NCBI GenBank assembly: GCA_003049485.1
Contig: PYST01000050.1
Location: 62,001-126,000 of the forward strand
Direction: 5' to 3'
Length of the DNA: 64,000 nucleotides
Source: Ophioceras dolichostomum
Lineage: Eukaryota; Ascomycota; Sordariomycetes; Magnaporthales; Ophioceraceae
Within the stretch, counting starts at the first letter, position 1, and each line of letters opens with the position of its first letter. The position numbers and the translations under genes are program-made. The notes below the pieces were generated by a model that did no database searches, had not been told where the DNA came from, and saw only the letters and a list, made by a program, of their open reading frames with translations. Positions 46,576 through 57,136 of the stretch are shown in pieces.

Positions 46576-47454
46576 ATGTGTTACACGCCTATCCCCATCA
46601 CCTACAAATGTGGGGCGAGGACATGCTCGGAGCTGAACGAGGGCTTCAACGAGGCCTGCCACAACCAGGCTTTCCTCGCGTACGTCACCCCGCGTTGCGC
46701 CTTAGGGCGCGCAATGCGGAAGGTCTGTGGCCGCATACGGCCCCGTCCGCCTCACAAGCGTTTGATATGCCACTGGGTTGGTTGCTGAGCCAAATGCAAG
46801 CTCGACATGGAAATCCAGATGGGCTTCGATTACACTCCCCTGACGGCGGTGTGGATAAACATAGAGTGGGGGAGTGCGGGTACATGGGAGAGCCGAACGG
46901 GGGACGAAGTGGGCGAGCAAATCGAGAGCGCGCGGAACATCGGGGATGATCCCGAGTGGGACAAGCAGATCATTCTGGACAGGCGACGGGCTGACGAGTT
47001 CCGAGCGGAGGAGTTCGCCAAGATGAAGGCCTCTGGCGCCGCTTAGAGGAAAGACATCGAGGCGCGCAAGAAGCAGCGGAGCCTGGCGCTGCAGGTGGTC
47101 GTCCTCGACGCGCGGCGCGCGCACGAGGAAGCGACAGCGGCGGGCAAAGCAGCCAAACCAGCCACTAATATCAAGACAGCCGATGAGGAGGGTGAGAAGG
47201 AGCTCGAGGAGCAGAAGCTACAGCGGCAGATCGAGAAGGTGGCCGCAGTGCTGCGCGAGTGTGCGGGCCAAGCGGCAAACGAGGCTTGCAGGAAGATCGA
47301 CCGTTGGCTTTGGATAGCCCGGCTTGCTGCGAGGGAGGAGGAAACGTACAGATTGAATGGTCTGGTAGCACTGGGGGAGGCGGCGCTCTCCGTCGAGCGC
47401 ATGCGCCGGAAAGTGGTGAAGAAGGAGAAGGAAGCGGCGAAGGATGAAGATTAA
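46576..47454 (+). pseudogene. hypothetical Cys-rich/coiled-coil protein frame broken by two stops
   Basis: A single frame of 293 codons runs from the ATG at 46576 to a TAA at 47452-47454 without any indel but is cut by TGA at 46786-46788 and TAG at 47044-47046. The N-terminus MCYTPIPITYKCGARTCSEL recalls small fungal proteins that begin with a Met-Cys and a Cys-rich segment. After the first stop it continues AKCKLDMEIQMGFDYTPLT. Between the stops lies NIEWGSAGTWESRTG and then an Arg/Glu-rich helical stretch. After the second stop comes an Ala/Lys/Glu-rich probable coiled coil (RKDIEARKKQRSLALQVVV, KELEEQKLQRQIEKVAAVL, KVVKKEKEAAKDED). Reading through both stops gives a coherent protein of uniform composition, so this is most likely a recently disabled gene. 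I do not recognise the function. Confidence 0.6.
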
Positions 47455-49719
47455 TTGGTGGAAGAGGGGGAAGAAGACGGACGCATCAGCAGCTAGCGGA
47501 TGGGGAAAGTGGCACTTGGGAGTTGCCGCTTCTTCCATGTGCCTGGCCCCGCCACCGCGGTTGTCTTCGAAGCCGGAGGAGAGGGAGAAGCGGGGGAGAA
47601 GATAGGTAGGTAGCCGAGGGGGCGCGTGTGGCTGCGAGTCTGTATATCTCAAAGACCACGTTCTAGCCCCTCGACGCCGTCAACAAGGCGGGGAAGGGAG
47701 ACGAGTAGGCTGTGTTGCAAGAGAGCCGCTTAACCTGATACGGTCTTCTCTTCCCAACAGCGGTAGTGGTAGCTAGCCTCCTTACCCCGGCCGCAGAGAC
47801 AATGTTCTTTTTCAAAGTAATTTGGGTAGATTACCCCAACCCCAGAATTCATAGCATTCCCATCTAGCAGCTCCTATGTGACTCAGAATCAAGTGCTAGA
47901 GTGGCAACTATGAGAGTGTCTATCGATTTCTAGCTTACGAGAGGCTAGGCTCAACACCTCCAAGCCTCCTTGCTTCTACCGTGAGGCTAATAACATATGT
48001 ACTAGGCCCGTAACAAACTAAGTCAGACAACTTGTAGACCAGGTACAGAAATGAGAGATACTTATGCACCGCGGGTACGGATACCGTGGCCGGCTAGGAA
48101 GCGCTCAGTCTGCCTCGGTCCTAACGCAGGTTGCCGGCTTCATCGAGGAGTGTAGACTACTAGTACACTACCGTCCAACAACATGTTGAGAGAGCTTGTT
48201 GGTAATGAGGCTAACGAGATCCGCCAAAAGGGCGACAGGGTCGCGGTACAGCGTATGCAGGTTTGTCGAAGAGCCACAATGGGCTGGAACCGACGCATCC
48301 TCGCCCCGGGCAGAGATGGCAGTTCAGCTACTATTACCTACTGGGTACATGTAACTACCTACCCACACCTATTCATAAGAGGCACGCATGAATAAATCTC
48401 CGGTCACGAACTGTTATGGCCTCTTGTCACCAATGGTGGTCGATGGGCTTTGAGCGGGAAGTCCCTCCTGACGTCAACTCCTGGAACGCACGTAAATAGA
48501 AGGCGGAGCTCCCTACGTGCCATAGACAGGCCTAATCTCAGGTACCCTCTACAACGCATTATGGAGTATGGCTGGCTGGCGCTCCCTAGAGCTGCTGGAC
48601 GGCTACAACACCCGGCTATACGACCTCTCGGAAGTTGCATTTCAACGGGTGAGCTTTCGGAATTCATCCTTTGGCAGCCTAACCCTCGGAATTTGCTCTT
48701 GGATAGTATGTTTGCTCTCCGCAAGCCATTCCGGAAATCGATGGTTGCTTTGGCATCGGATAATGCAGCCGAATATCCGATCCCACGAGCCCTCGTGAGA
48801 AAAGAAACCTCCCAGTCCCACTCGGCAAGGCCGACGCCACTTCTGAGGTCCATCCACGGTTGATCTTCTCCCTCCCCCCCTGATCGCTTCACCGCGACGC
48901 CACCGCGGGACAAGGTGAGCATCGCAACAACAGCCAACGATCCTGGACTCATCGCCGCTGGTGGCACTCACGCCTCAGCTTTACTTAATGCCTAGTAGAG
49001 GAGCTGTAGCAAATCGCCTCCATCGTCCCCCCCCATATAGGGCGTGCAGTGCAAGGTACTTAGTGCATGCAAATACAACGGCGCGAAAACAAAGGCTCTT
49101 CTTTGTTACGTCTTGCCCTGCCTCTCTGCTGGGTTCAGCTTAGGCTTCAGCGCGCCGTAGGCAGGTGTAGCTTACCAATCCATGGCCCTGCCTCCCTCCC
49201 TGTTCCCCCTTATCTACTTGCGGACTTAGTACCTGAGTATCTACAGCATGGCTCTATACAAGTGCATGTCGATAGCATCAAAGCGAAGCGGAGTGCGAAA
49301 CAGAACAGGAAATGTCCTGGAAGCGAAAGCTTACGAGCCACAACACCGCCTCACTCACACTAGATACCCTGACGAAGTGTTGTGGCAAAACTAGGGGGAA
49401 ACAATGCTTTTTAAGGCTAACGTGGAAAGAGGCGTCGTTTGTTGGCTGCGATCTCGTGTTGTGCAATGGTTAAACGAAATTGCGATCCGCTCCGGCCCTT
49501 CATGCCGTGTCGTCTGGGTTTGGGGCGAGCGGCGCAGTTCAGTTGCCAGCCACCCAGCCAGCCAGCTGTACCGGCCGTGCGTCCTTGGTTGCCTGGGGTG
49601 GTCTGGAGGAGGCGGGAACGGAGCTCGCCGTCGGTTTCACGCCGCCGCCGGGCCTTGTCAGCCGTTTCTTTGTGTGTGCGGTACTTATGGTACGGATTTG
49701 GGACCCGGTCTGTTCAGTC

Positions 49720-49740
49720 TAGGTAGGTAGGTATCTAGGT
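49720..49740. repeat. TAGGTA cluster
   Basis: TAGGTAGGTAGGTATCTAGGTA: overlapping copies of the dispersed TAGGTA motif in gene-free DNA. Confidence 0.7.
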
Positions 49741-50157
49741 AGAACTAGTCATCGGTTAGTCAGTCGGTCAGTCAGACGGATGGAACGGAGGGCGGGCGAG
49801 CGGGGCAGTGAGTGAGTGAGAGGGAAAGGGACAGAGTGCCCCTGATCTGCCTGGCCTGGCACGGCCTGGGTGTTCCTTCGTCGACGTCTGTGCGAGCCGT
49901 GCCGCGGGGAGGCGTCAGCCACTCACGTACGTAATGGATATGCGTGTATGTGTGTACTTGTTTTACTGGAGAGTATGAGAAGAAAGAAGGACGGGGTGAG
50001 CGAGATCGTGGAAATGGGGGAGGGAGGAGGAGGAGCAGGACCGAAGGAGAATCGGTGGATGAGTGCGTGCGCAGGAGGAGATGTGAGGACACCGAGGTGT
50101 TCGGGAAGGAATCGAATGGAAAAGGGGTCCGTCCCAACGAACGTGAGTGAGAGAATA

Positions 50158-50186
50158 CTAGGTACCTAGGTGGGTAGGCAGGTACG
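50158..50186. repeat. TAGGTACCTA palindrome cluster
   Basis: A CTAGGTACCTAGG palindrome followed by TGGGTAGGCAGGTACG, another copy of the dispersed motif. Confidence 0.7.
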
Positions 50187-51030
50187 TAAAGAAGTGCACC
50201 TATAAGGAGTGAGCAGAGTTGCGGATAGGATTGCACGAAATATTAGACGAAAATGTTACGAAGAGCGGGAAGAAAAGCGACCTCGCTGGCTGGCTGGCCT
50301 GCCATCAAGGCATTTTCCGCGCTTCTGCACGTCGGTACATCGACTTGAAGTCTGCCCGCCTGCAAGTCTTGGATATGGGACGATAATAGACGCCTCGTGA
50401 GCGTTTGTGTCAGAATGTTGTTCTTCCTTTCTCTTCGTGACCTCCCTTTCTAGGCCGATTTTCTTTTGTGCTGCTCTCTTTAGTTTTTCCTGTTTGTCAT
50501 CGTGTATGCAGCGCTCTTGTTCTTCTTGTCTCCAGTATTAATTATTGCTTTTTTCTTGTTTCTTATTTTGACCGGAGACCGAATAGTCGGGTCCGATATG
50601 TACTACCTTTGGCGGCGGAGGGCTGACGGTTGACGGTTGACAAAGCCGAAGCGGGTGATCTAATAAACGAACCCCGATCAGCGTTGCGTTCGTCTTTCGG
50701 TTTGCTCGTCGTGATCGGGCGAACCGGACCAAACCAGGATTCGGATTTTTTTTGGTCCCCCCCTCCCCCCTTTTTTCTTGCCCCCTTCGTTTGTTCCCTG
50801 GCTGAATTTGCATGGGGGTGTTCGTGCAGTTGTGTGCAGGGACTTGCTGACGGGCTGACCAGAGAGTGAACCAGCCAGTGGCGCTGCTGCACTTCCCGAC
50901 CAAGCCGCGGGTTTGGAGGGTCGAATAGATTAAATTCTGACGCACACCAAGCACCAAAGACCACATCAGCTTCGAGGGATAGCATGGGTGGGATAGGTCG
51001 CGATCCTATTCGTGTTTTGGCCTGTAGGTT

Positions 51031-51052
51031 TCTAGGTAGGGGACCTACCTAG
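51031..51052. repeat. TAGGTA/TACCTA inverted pair
   Basis: CTAGGTAGG followed by CCTACCTAG, separated by three bases (gga): an imperfect inverted repeat of the dispersed motif. Confidence 0.65.
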
Positions 51053-53182
51053 TGCAGCATGTATTTCGTGATCTGCACAGCCCTACGGTCCAATGGATGT
51101 TGAAGGTTAGATGCCGTGATGCCTGCCGTCGATGCATAGCATCGCTAGCCCCATCGTCTTACCCCTTTTTCACCTAGTGGTGTTGGCGGGCCGTCGTCAG
51201 CTGCTGCTTGTGGTCCTCATGCTGCCTGGCTGATGTAGCTGGCTGGCTAAGGAACTTCTGAGCTGAGAGCACGGTCAATTCTAATGTTATCAGCGGTGAG
51301 GTTCTGGGTTAGTCCCCAATTCAGCACGTCCTCCACAAACCCTTATTGTAATCCGTGCGGAAAACCCCACCAGTACACGCGTACTCTGGAGAAATGGCAA
51401 TCTGGACATGCATTTTGCAGTGGTAACATGACAGTATCGAATCCCATTTTGCTGGAGTTGATAAACTCTGTGGTATTTTTTCGTCGTCGTATTTTTGTGC
51501 TGTCTGGCTCGTTCTCCATAGGAGCATGAAGCTAGCTGCTAGGTGGGTGTCAGTCAATCACCTGCCGGAGGGGGGTTCCTTTTTTGTTACTCCATGTGGC
51601 ATGAAACCTCCGAGCCGCCGCAATTCTGCAGTTGAGGGTTCCTTGACTTCTCCCCCTATCGTGCGCCTCTTCTTATAATCTGGGGGTGCAAGGATCGGAC
51701 TCTGGAACAGAGGCAGAGAGAGAGCGGCGCGAGAGGCGCCTCGTGCCTGCTACCATTCTCTGAGCAACCTTGGTAAATTGCAGATTTATGTTGGTCCAGC
51801 TGCGTCCTGGTGCTGAATCACGTGCAGGAGCAGCTGCCGCAGCTGCAAACGAAGAATTCGGGCGTTTTCTGCTCTGCCGGGTTTGTTTTCATTGGCGCAG
51901 GCTTGGGATTACGTAACACACGGGATCGGAGCATCATTGGGGGCATCATTAGAGGTGCTGATGTTTGGGTAGCGCGATGGGGGTAGAATGGAAGGGAGTA
52001 GGGATACGGACGCCGACAGGCGCGCGACATCTATGTGTCCATGTACTGTACTGTACATACGAAGTAGTATTAGAAGGTTGTATTTTATCGGTTTCGTCAC
52101 TTTCGTGTCTTCGTCGCCCCCGAGTCATCGTTGTTGGGCTATCTCCGAGGCGCTGTGCTGTGTTGTGCTGTCGGAGTCAGGAGTCAGGGAGTCGGAGTCG
52201 GGGACCTCGGATCGAAGCCTCCACGGGGAAAGCCGGTTTCGGTTTTTTTTCAATATCGATCCTTCAGAGCGGGACGGGAAGCGGTCGTCGCCGTTGAAAT
52301 GTGTCAAACGGTCTTGACGGCATATGAGAAATTGGAAAGTGGTATTGCAGGCAACGCAGGAGCGTTCCTACCGGGCGGTCTGGCAGCTGCGATACTACGG
52401 AGAGGCTAGAGCATTCGTCAGAGAAAAGAGTCCCGTCACATCTTTTTTTTAAATACGGCTTCCGGTAGTTGAAGACGGGTGGCTTGCTTGACGCGCTGCG
52501 AGACGAGGCCTTGGCACAATCAATGCTCGGAACTTGTCACACCCCACGTGGCACCCGGTGATGCAGAATGAAGACTGCACACGCGGCATTGAAGATATGG
52601 GAGTCTTGTCTTTCTTTTGCTTGCCAGTCATTTTTGTTTTCCAAATATATCATTGAGCCAACGACATGCGTTCGAAAAAGAAGATAGCGGGCTGGGCGAC
52701 CAGCAGGCGGTTCGAGCGGGACACAATGTTTGATGTTGATAATAATGCGAGGATGGGATGAACGGTTGAAGTTCTTGGACCAGGCGAGCCCTGCAGATCA
52801 GTAAAGACGAGATAATTAGGGGTTCGTTGTCCCAAGACGGGTCCTCTTGCGCGTCGGCATGTTCCGGGCTACAAGGGGGGTATCCTCTCTGGCCTCCAAC
52901 CAACACACAAGCAAAAATGCCCAGACACTACTTTCTCCGGGAACAAGACCCGTAGCTGGCCGACCACCTCAGCCGTGGAAGTGTGGATTGGGCCCCTGAC
53001 TGCTACCGGGGGGATCGACACTCAGCTATTGCAGAGCACTACTGTTTCTGGACGGACCTGTGGTGGAGAAAGTTTGGGTAGGGGGTCGCGACACGAGGCG
53101 GGGAAAAGTATGTAGAGAGGAGGACACGAAGGAACAAGGAGGCCATAGGTGTGATGAGTGTTACGTCGGCGAGGCCAAGACA

Positions 53183-53205
53183 GGTACCTAGGTACCTATA
53201 CCTAC
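53183..53205. repeat. GGTACCTAGGTACC palindrome
   Basis: A perfect palindrome GGTACCTAGGTACC followed by TATACCTAC. Confidence 0.75.
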
Positions 53206-53520
53206 TATTGTAAGGGATGTACCTAAGCAGCATGGCAAAGGAAAGGAAATCATAGCCGAATGCGAACCCTTGGTCATCATCGTCATTATCGTATCTTCCT
53301 GCGCAAAACAGTGGTGATGATGAAAACGGCAATACTACTACTGCACGAGGATATCACTAGGCGCGAAGGCCGAGCAGCTAGGCTTTTGTAAATGCGCGGA
53401 GATTTCGGCGTATTCCAGATTGGGGGCCTGGAGAGGGGGGAGAGGCGAAATTGGAAAACGAACTTTGGGGAGTTAAGCATGTTGAGTATGACTCGGACTA
53501 GGTTAGATCCGGCCCGTAAG

Positions 53521-53539
53521 CTAGGTACCTACCTAGGAA
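53521..53539. repeat. TAGGTACCTA palindrome
   Basis: CTAGGTACCTACCTAGG: another copy of the dispersed palindromic motif. Confidence 0.7.
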
Positions 53540-54010
53540 GGAAGATGTACAGATTGGAAGCTTATTGTCGATCGGCTCGGGGTTATAAAAGTCGCCCATT
53601 ATGACATAGACTCAGATACAGTAGGACCTAGGTGCGGATCTCTCGGGTGGGTGTTGGTTGGCTAGAGTTGATCCTTTCCGTTGAAAATGTGGGTTTAGGA
53701 AAATGGGAATTCCAACGCGGATGTGCCCTGTTGTTATTGTGGGATACCCTCCAGGTCAATGTCAACTACACGCGTTGCCCTGATTTCCAGGAAATGAGAT
53801 ATAGAAAAACTCCAGCTGGCTGATGACCGGAAAATGCGACGTTGATTCGTCCTCGAAGGAAGCAAATATTGGTTTTGTCTGTGTGACTAACTAGAAGCGC
53901 TACCCCCTTATCATCGTCGTCAGCCCGGCTGTCCCACCCACCGCCGTTGGCAGGCAAGCAAGGGAGGGCCAGACAGCATCAGCATGAGGTACAAAATACG
54001 CATTGCAATG

Positions 54011-57000
54011 TTACAGATGCCCTCCCAGGGCAGGGAGCTGCATGAGCCGCGCGAGAAAATCCTCCTCCGTGCGGACGCGCAGAACAGAGCTGCCCCCACC
54101 TTGTCTCGCCGTGTCGACGCACAGCGAGTCTTCCTCGAGGTAGGCCAGCACGCCACCCTTGCCGTCCGCACGCGCGGTGAGTCTGTACAGGGGCCCCTTG
54201 GCGTGCGCCTTTGTGCGCTCGGGGATGAACTGCATGTCGTGGGACTGACACCATTCCTCAACCTTGTCCCTGAAGCTTGCAGGCTGCTGTTGTTCTTGTT
54301 CCTGTGAAAGATGATGCTGGTGCTGGGGCGTCGGGGTCTCTGCCGCCTGGGGAGGACCCCGTCTGGAGGGGGTAGGGGGGAATGATGCTCTCTGCGGGGT
54401 GGCAGCGTGCGCGGGCCCTGCGCGGGGACGCTGCAGCTGATCCACTGCTCGGTCGCCCAGGAGGAGAGCCTCGTCGATGAGCGACAGGCCCTTTTCGAGC
54501 TCGGCGGCGATGGAGGGGAGCGTCCTCAGGTCGAGAGGTTCGGAGAAGACGTCGCTCCGCCACCACTCGACCCATTCGAGCACCTCGCCGTAGTCGACAC
54601 CATCGTGTAGAAGCCAGTCGCAGAGGGCGTCGTGCCACTTGGGGAAGACTTCGGCGACAAGCACTTCTGCCAGTAAGGGAGGAGCAATTAGGTCGCGCCA
54701 TTCCAGCACGCCGGTCAACTTGGACGCGTACTGCTCCTGATCGGAGGGGTCGACCTCGAACTCTCGCCGCAGGAACCGCGCCATGCTGGGGAGGACGTGG
54801 TTCAGCACGAGAGGCCGCCATTGGTCGTTGTCGTGGGAGGGACAGAGGATATCCCGCCACTGAGCGAGGCCGGGGACGACCCCGCGAGAGAAGTCCCAGA
54901 CATCTATGAGCTGGCGGAACTTGCGCTTCACGTCTGCGACTAGGCCAGTCGAGGACTTCGGGTCTAGGTGCCGGGCTGGCAGGTGCTGAAGCCAGGGGAA
55001 GAGCCACAGGTGTGGGTGGGAGGAAGAGTGGGAGGAGTGAGAGGAGTGGTGATGTCGCCTCCGCTTGGGCTCCCAGTTGGCGACCGCCTCTTCCAGCTTG
55101 CGAACTATGTCCTGCTCGAGCAGGTGGGCGCGAACAAAGGGCGGAAGTAGCGGACTGAATGCCTCGTAGAGAGTGAGCAGACGGTCAGAGTCGCGAGCGT
55201 TCCATTCTCGCACCGCACGGGCCACGTGGGGCAACCAGAGTTTGTACATCATGGTGTCGTACGGCGCAGCAGTGCCCCTCCGATGCTGACGGAGGCTGTG
55301 GTGGTTCTGGCGGTGGTGGTGGTGGTGTCTGGCTTGCTGCTGGAGGGGCGTGGGCTGCAGGCCGAGCATGCCACTAATGCTGCCGATGTCTGCCGCCAGC
55401 TTGACGGTACCGGGTTCGTCGGATAGGGGCTCCCACCTCTGCAGCACACGCTTGAGTATTGGATGGAGGGCTGCAACCGCGATGGACGAAAGGTCGGCCT
55501 TCAGCGTGTCCCTGGAGGATGCAGGAATGCTGTCGTTTGCCGCCTTCAGGAGAGAAACCACCTGATCCCATCGCTTGCTAATCTCGGCAGTTGCGTCGGC
55601 ACCGTCCCCATTCTCCGTCGCGGAGGCGGACGACGATGCGGAGAGCGAAAGCCGGCCGAGCCGTTCAACAGTGTTCCTGTATGCGACTAGGCCTTCTTCT
55701 AGCTCTTCCAACTCCTGTCGCTCCTGTTGCAACTGGAGCTCTGCGTAGGCCTTGCGCTCCTGAAGGCCCTGCCACTCCTCTAGGATGGCCATGAAGTCGT
55801 TTTGCGCACGGCGCGCTAGCCTCTTCGACTCGGCCTGTTCTGTCGTTTCCGTTGCCGCCCCGGGAGTGGTGGAGCCGGCCCCTGTAGGCGTCATCAGGCC
55901 TGATGAGCTGGTAAGCATCTTGCGCCCGGGCCCTGTCAGATCGAGGATCGGGGTGAATGCATCAGGGATGTTTAGCCCGGGCGCGGCCCTCTTCACCTCG
56001 TCCAGGGTGAGATACTTGGGCTTCTGGCGCTTGGGCGTGCTTGCTGCGCTGCTGCCAGGGCCAGCACTACCTCCGGCAGCGGCCAGCAGCTTCTTCTTTC
56101 GTGCTGCGGCCTTCTTCTCCTCCTCCTCGTCTGAGTCGATCACGGTCTCGCCTCGCAGGCGAGCCTGGCGCTTCTCCTCTCGCCGCTCCGACTCTGTCTT
56201 CTCCTTCACGGCGCCGAGGCCGGCCCTCTGCGGGCGTAGATTTACTTCAACGATGACGTTGCGGCCCTGGCCATCCTTCCCCAGACCGGCCCCTTGCTCC
56301 CAGCCCATCTTGGCCATCATCCTTGCGCCGAAGGAATTTGGGTTGGCTTTCCCCCCATTCTTCTTGCCGGCCTTTCCGGTGGAGAAGGCGCTGGGGCGGG
56401 AAATTGAGGGAGTATCTGGCGTTTCGCCGTCGTCATAATGAGCCTTGAGCTCGGGCTGGAACGAGGAGGATGGTACGAAACCGCGCCCCAGAGGTGCATT
56501 TGCGTTGAATCGACTCTTCTGGGTCTTTGGCGGCGCTCCCGAAAAGGGGTGCGTCTTCCGGCCGTTTCCTGCTGACCAACCAATATCCTGGGCCACCTGC
56601 TGGGCGGCGAACCCAAGGCCGTGTCCGAGTCCGGCGGTCGGCGCGTCTTCCTCGTCGTCTTCATCCTCGTCCTCTTCGTCGAAGGCTCGAGCGCGCATTG
56701 TTCTGGGTGCACCGCCATCGTCGTCTTCGTCTTCTCCTTCAATGCTCCGATCTATGTCTCCTCCACCTTTGATGGCTATCCCGCCTTCCTCATCCTCTTC
56801 GTCATCGTCGTCGTCCCCATCTGTACCTTTCTTGTTGGCGGTCGCTGAGACGAAGCTCATGCCTTTGTTCCGAAGGTTCTTGTGCTTCCAACGGCTGCTC
56901 GGCCCGTCGTTCTCGCTCTCAGAGCCGAAGATGCCCAGTGCTGCGCTTTCTTTGGCGTTGCGGCCAGTCCGTCGGCGTTTCCGTGGGTTATAGTCGAGGA

Positions 57001-57136
57001 ACTCTGTGTTGGGGTCCGTCGAGGGAATCTGGAAGTCATCGTCATCTTCGCTGTCCCCCTCCGACGAGGAATACTGTTCGGCCTGGGCTTTGCTCAACTT
57101 GGAAGGAAAAAAGGGCGCGTTCGGAATGTGATCCAT
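54011..57136 (-). CDS. NTR1: NTR1/TFIP11-type G-patch splicing factor
   Basis: A single exon of 1041 residues. The acidic tuftelin-interacting N-terminus has the typical TDPNTEFLDYNPRKRRRTGR and a KESAALGIFGSESEN segment, followed by long Asp/Glu runs at about 107-165. The G-patch lies at about 268-312 (FGARMMAKMGWEQGAGLGKD, then QGRNVIVEVNLRPQRAGLGA). A coiled-coil (QLQQERQELEELEEGLVAY) and the GCFC domain follow, with recognisable blocks ILKRVLQRWEPLSDEP, YDTMMYKLWLPHVARAVREW, LVADVKRKFRQLIDVWDF and HDALCDWLLHDG. The end has the family signature EEWCQSHDMQFIPERTKAHA and YRLTARADGKGG. The yeast protein activates the helicase Prp43 through its G-patch to disassemble intron-lariat spliceosomes, so a nuclear role is expected. 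A His-rich loop (QQARHHHHHRQNHHSLRQH) is a lineage-specific insertion. Gene intact. Confidence 0.96.
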   Translation of the reverse strand: MDHIPNAPFFPSKLSKAQAEQYSSSEGDSEDDDDFQIPSTDPNTEFLDYNPRKRRRTGRNAKESAALGIFGSESENDGPSSRWKHKNLRNKGMSFVSATANKKGTDGDDDDDEEDEEGGIAIKGGGDIDRSIEGEDEDDDGGAPRTMRARAFDEEDEDEDDEEDAPTAGLGHGLGFAAQQVAQDIGWSAGNGRKTHPFSGAPPKTQKSRFNANAPLGRGFVPSSSFQPELKAHYDDGETPDTPSISRPSAFSTGKAGKKNGGKANPNSFGARMMAKMGWEQGAGLGKDGQGRNVIVEVNLRPQRAGLGAVKEKTESERREEKRQARLRGETVIDSDEEEEKKAAARKKKLLAAAGGSAGPGSSAASTPKRQKPKYLTLDEVKRAAPGLNIPDAFTPILDLTGPGRKMLTSSSGLMTPTGAGSTTPGAATETTEQAESKRLARRAQNDFMAILEEWQGLQERKAYAELQLQQERQELEELEEGLVAYRNTVERLGRLSLSASSSASATENGDGADATAEISKRWDQVVSLLKAANDSIPASSRDTLKADLSSIAVAALHPILKRVLQRWEPLSDEPGTVKLAADIGSISGMLGLQPTPLQQQARHHHHHRQNHHSLRQHRRGTAAPYDTMMYKLWLPHVARAVREWNARDSDRLLTLYEAFSPLLPPFVRAHLLEQDIVRKLEEAVANWEPKRRRHHHSSHSSHSSSHPHLWLFPWLQHLPARHLDPKSSTGLVADVKRKFRQLIDVWDFSRGVVPGLAQWRDILCPSHDNDQWRPLVLNHVLPSMARFLRREFEVDPSDQEQYASKLTGVLEWRDLIAPPLLAEVLVAEVFPKWHDALCDWLLHDGVDYGEVLEWVEWWRSDVFSEPLDLRTLPSIAAELEKGLSLIDEALLLGDRAVDQLQRPRAGPAHAATPQRASFPPTPSRRGPPQAAETPTPQHQHHLSQEQEQQQPASFRDKVEEWCQSHDMQFIPERTKAHAKGPLYRLTARADGKGGVLAYLEEDSLCVDTARQGGGSSVLRVRTEEDFLARLMQLPALGGHL

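Larger units (their letters stand above)
47455..54010. other. 6.5-kb gene-poor block
   Basis: No convincing coding region was found on either strand. Open frames (for example 48404-48967, minus) have unnatural composition and no splice logic. The block contains many of the TAGGTA/TACCTA palindromic clusters (49720-49740, 50158-50186, 51031-51052, 53183-53205, 53521-53539). It also has a lower-GC section at about 47800-48200 that may be degraded repeat DNA, and simple-sequence patches such as GTCAGTCGGTCAGTCAG near 49757-49775. It could hold regulatory DNA, non-coding transcripts or repeat relics. Confidence 0.55.

Noticed and set aside
48404..48967. 187-codon minus-strand frame in the gene-poor block
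   Set aside because: No family resemblance, odd composition and a competing plus-strand frame; not supportable as a gene.
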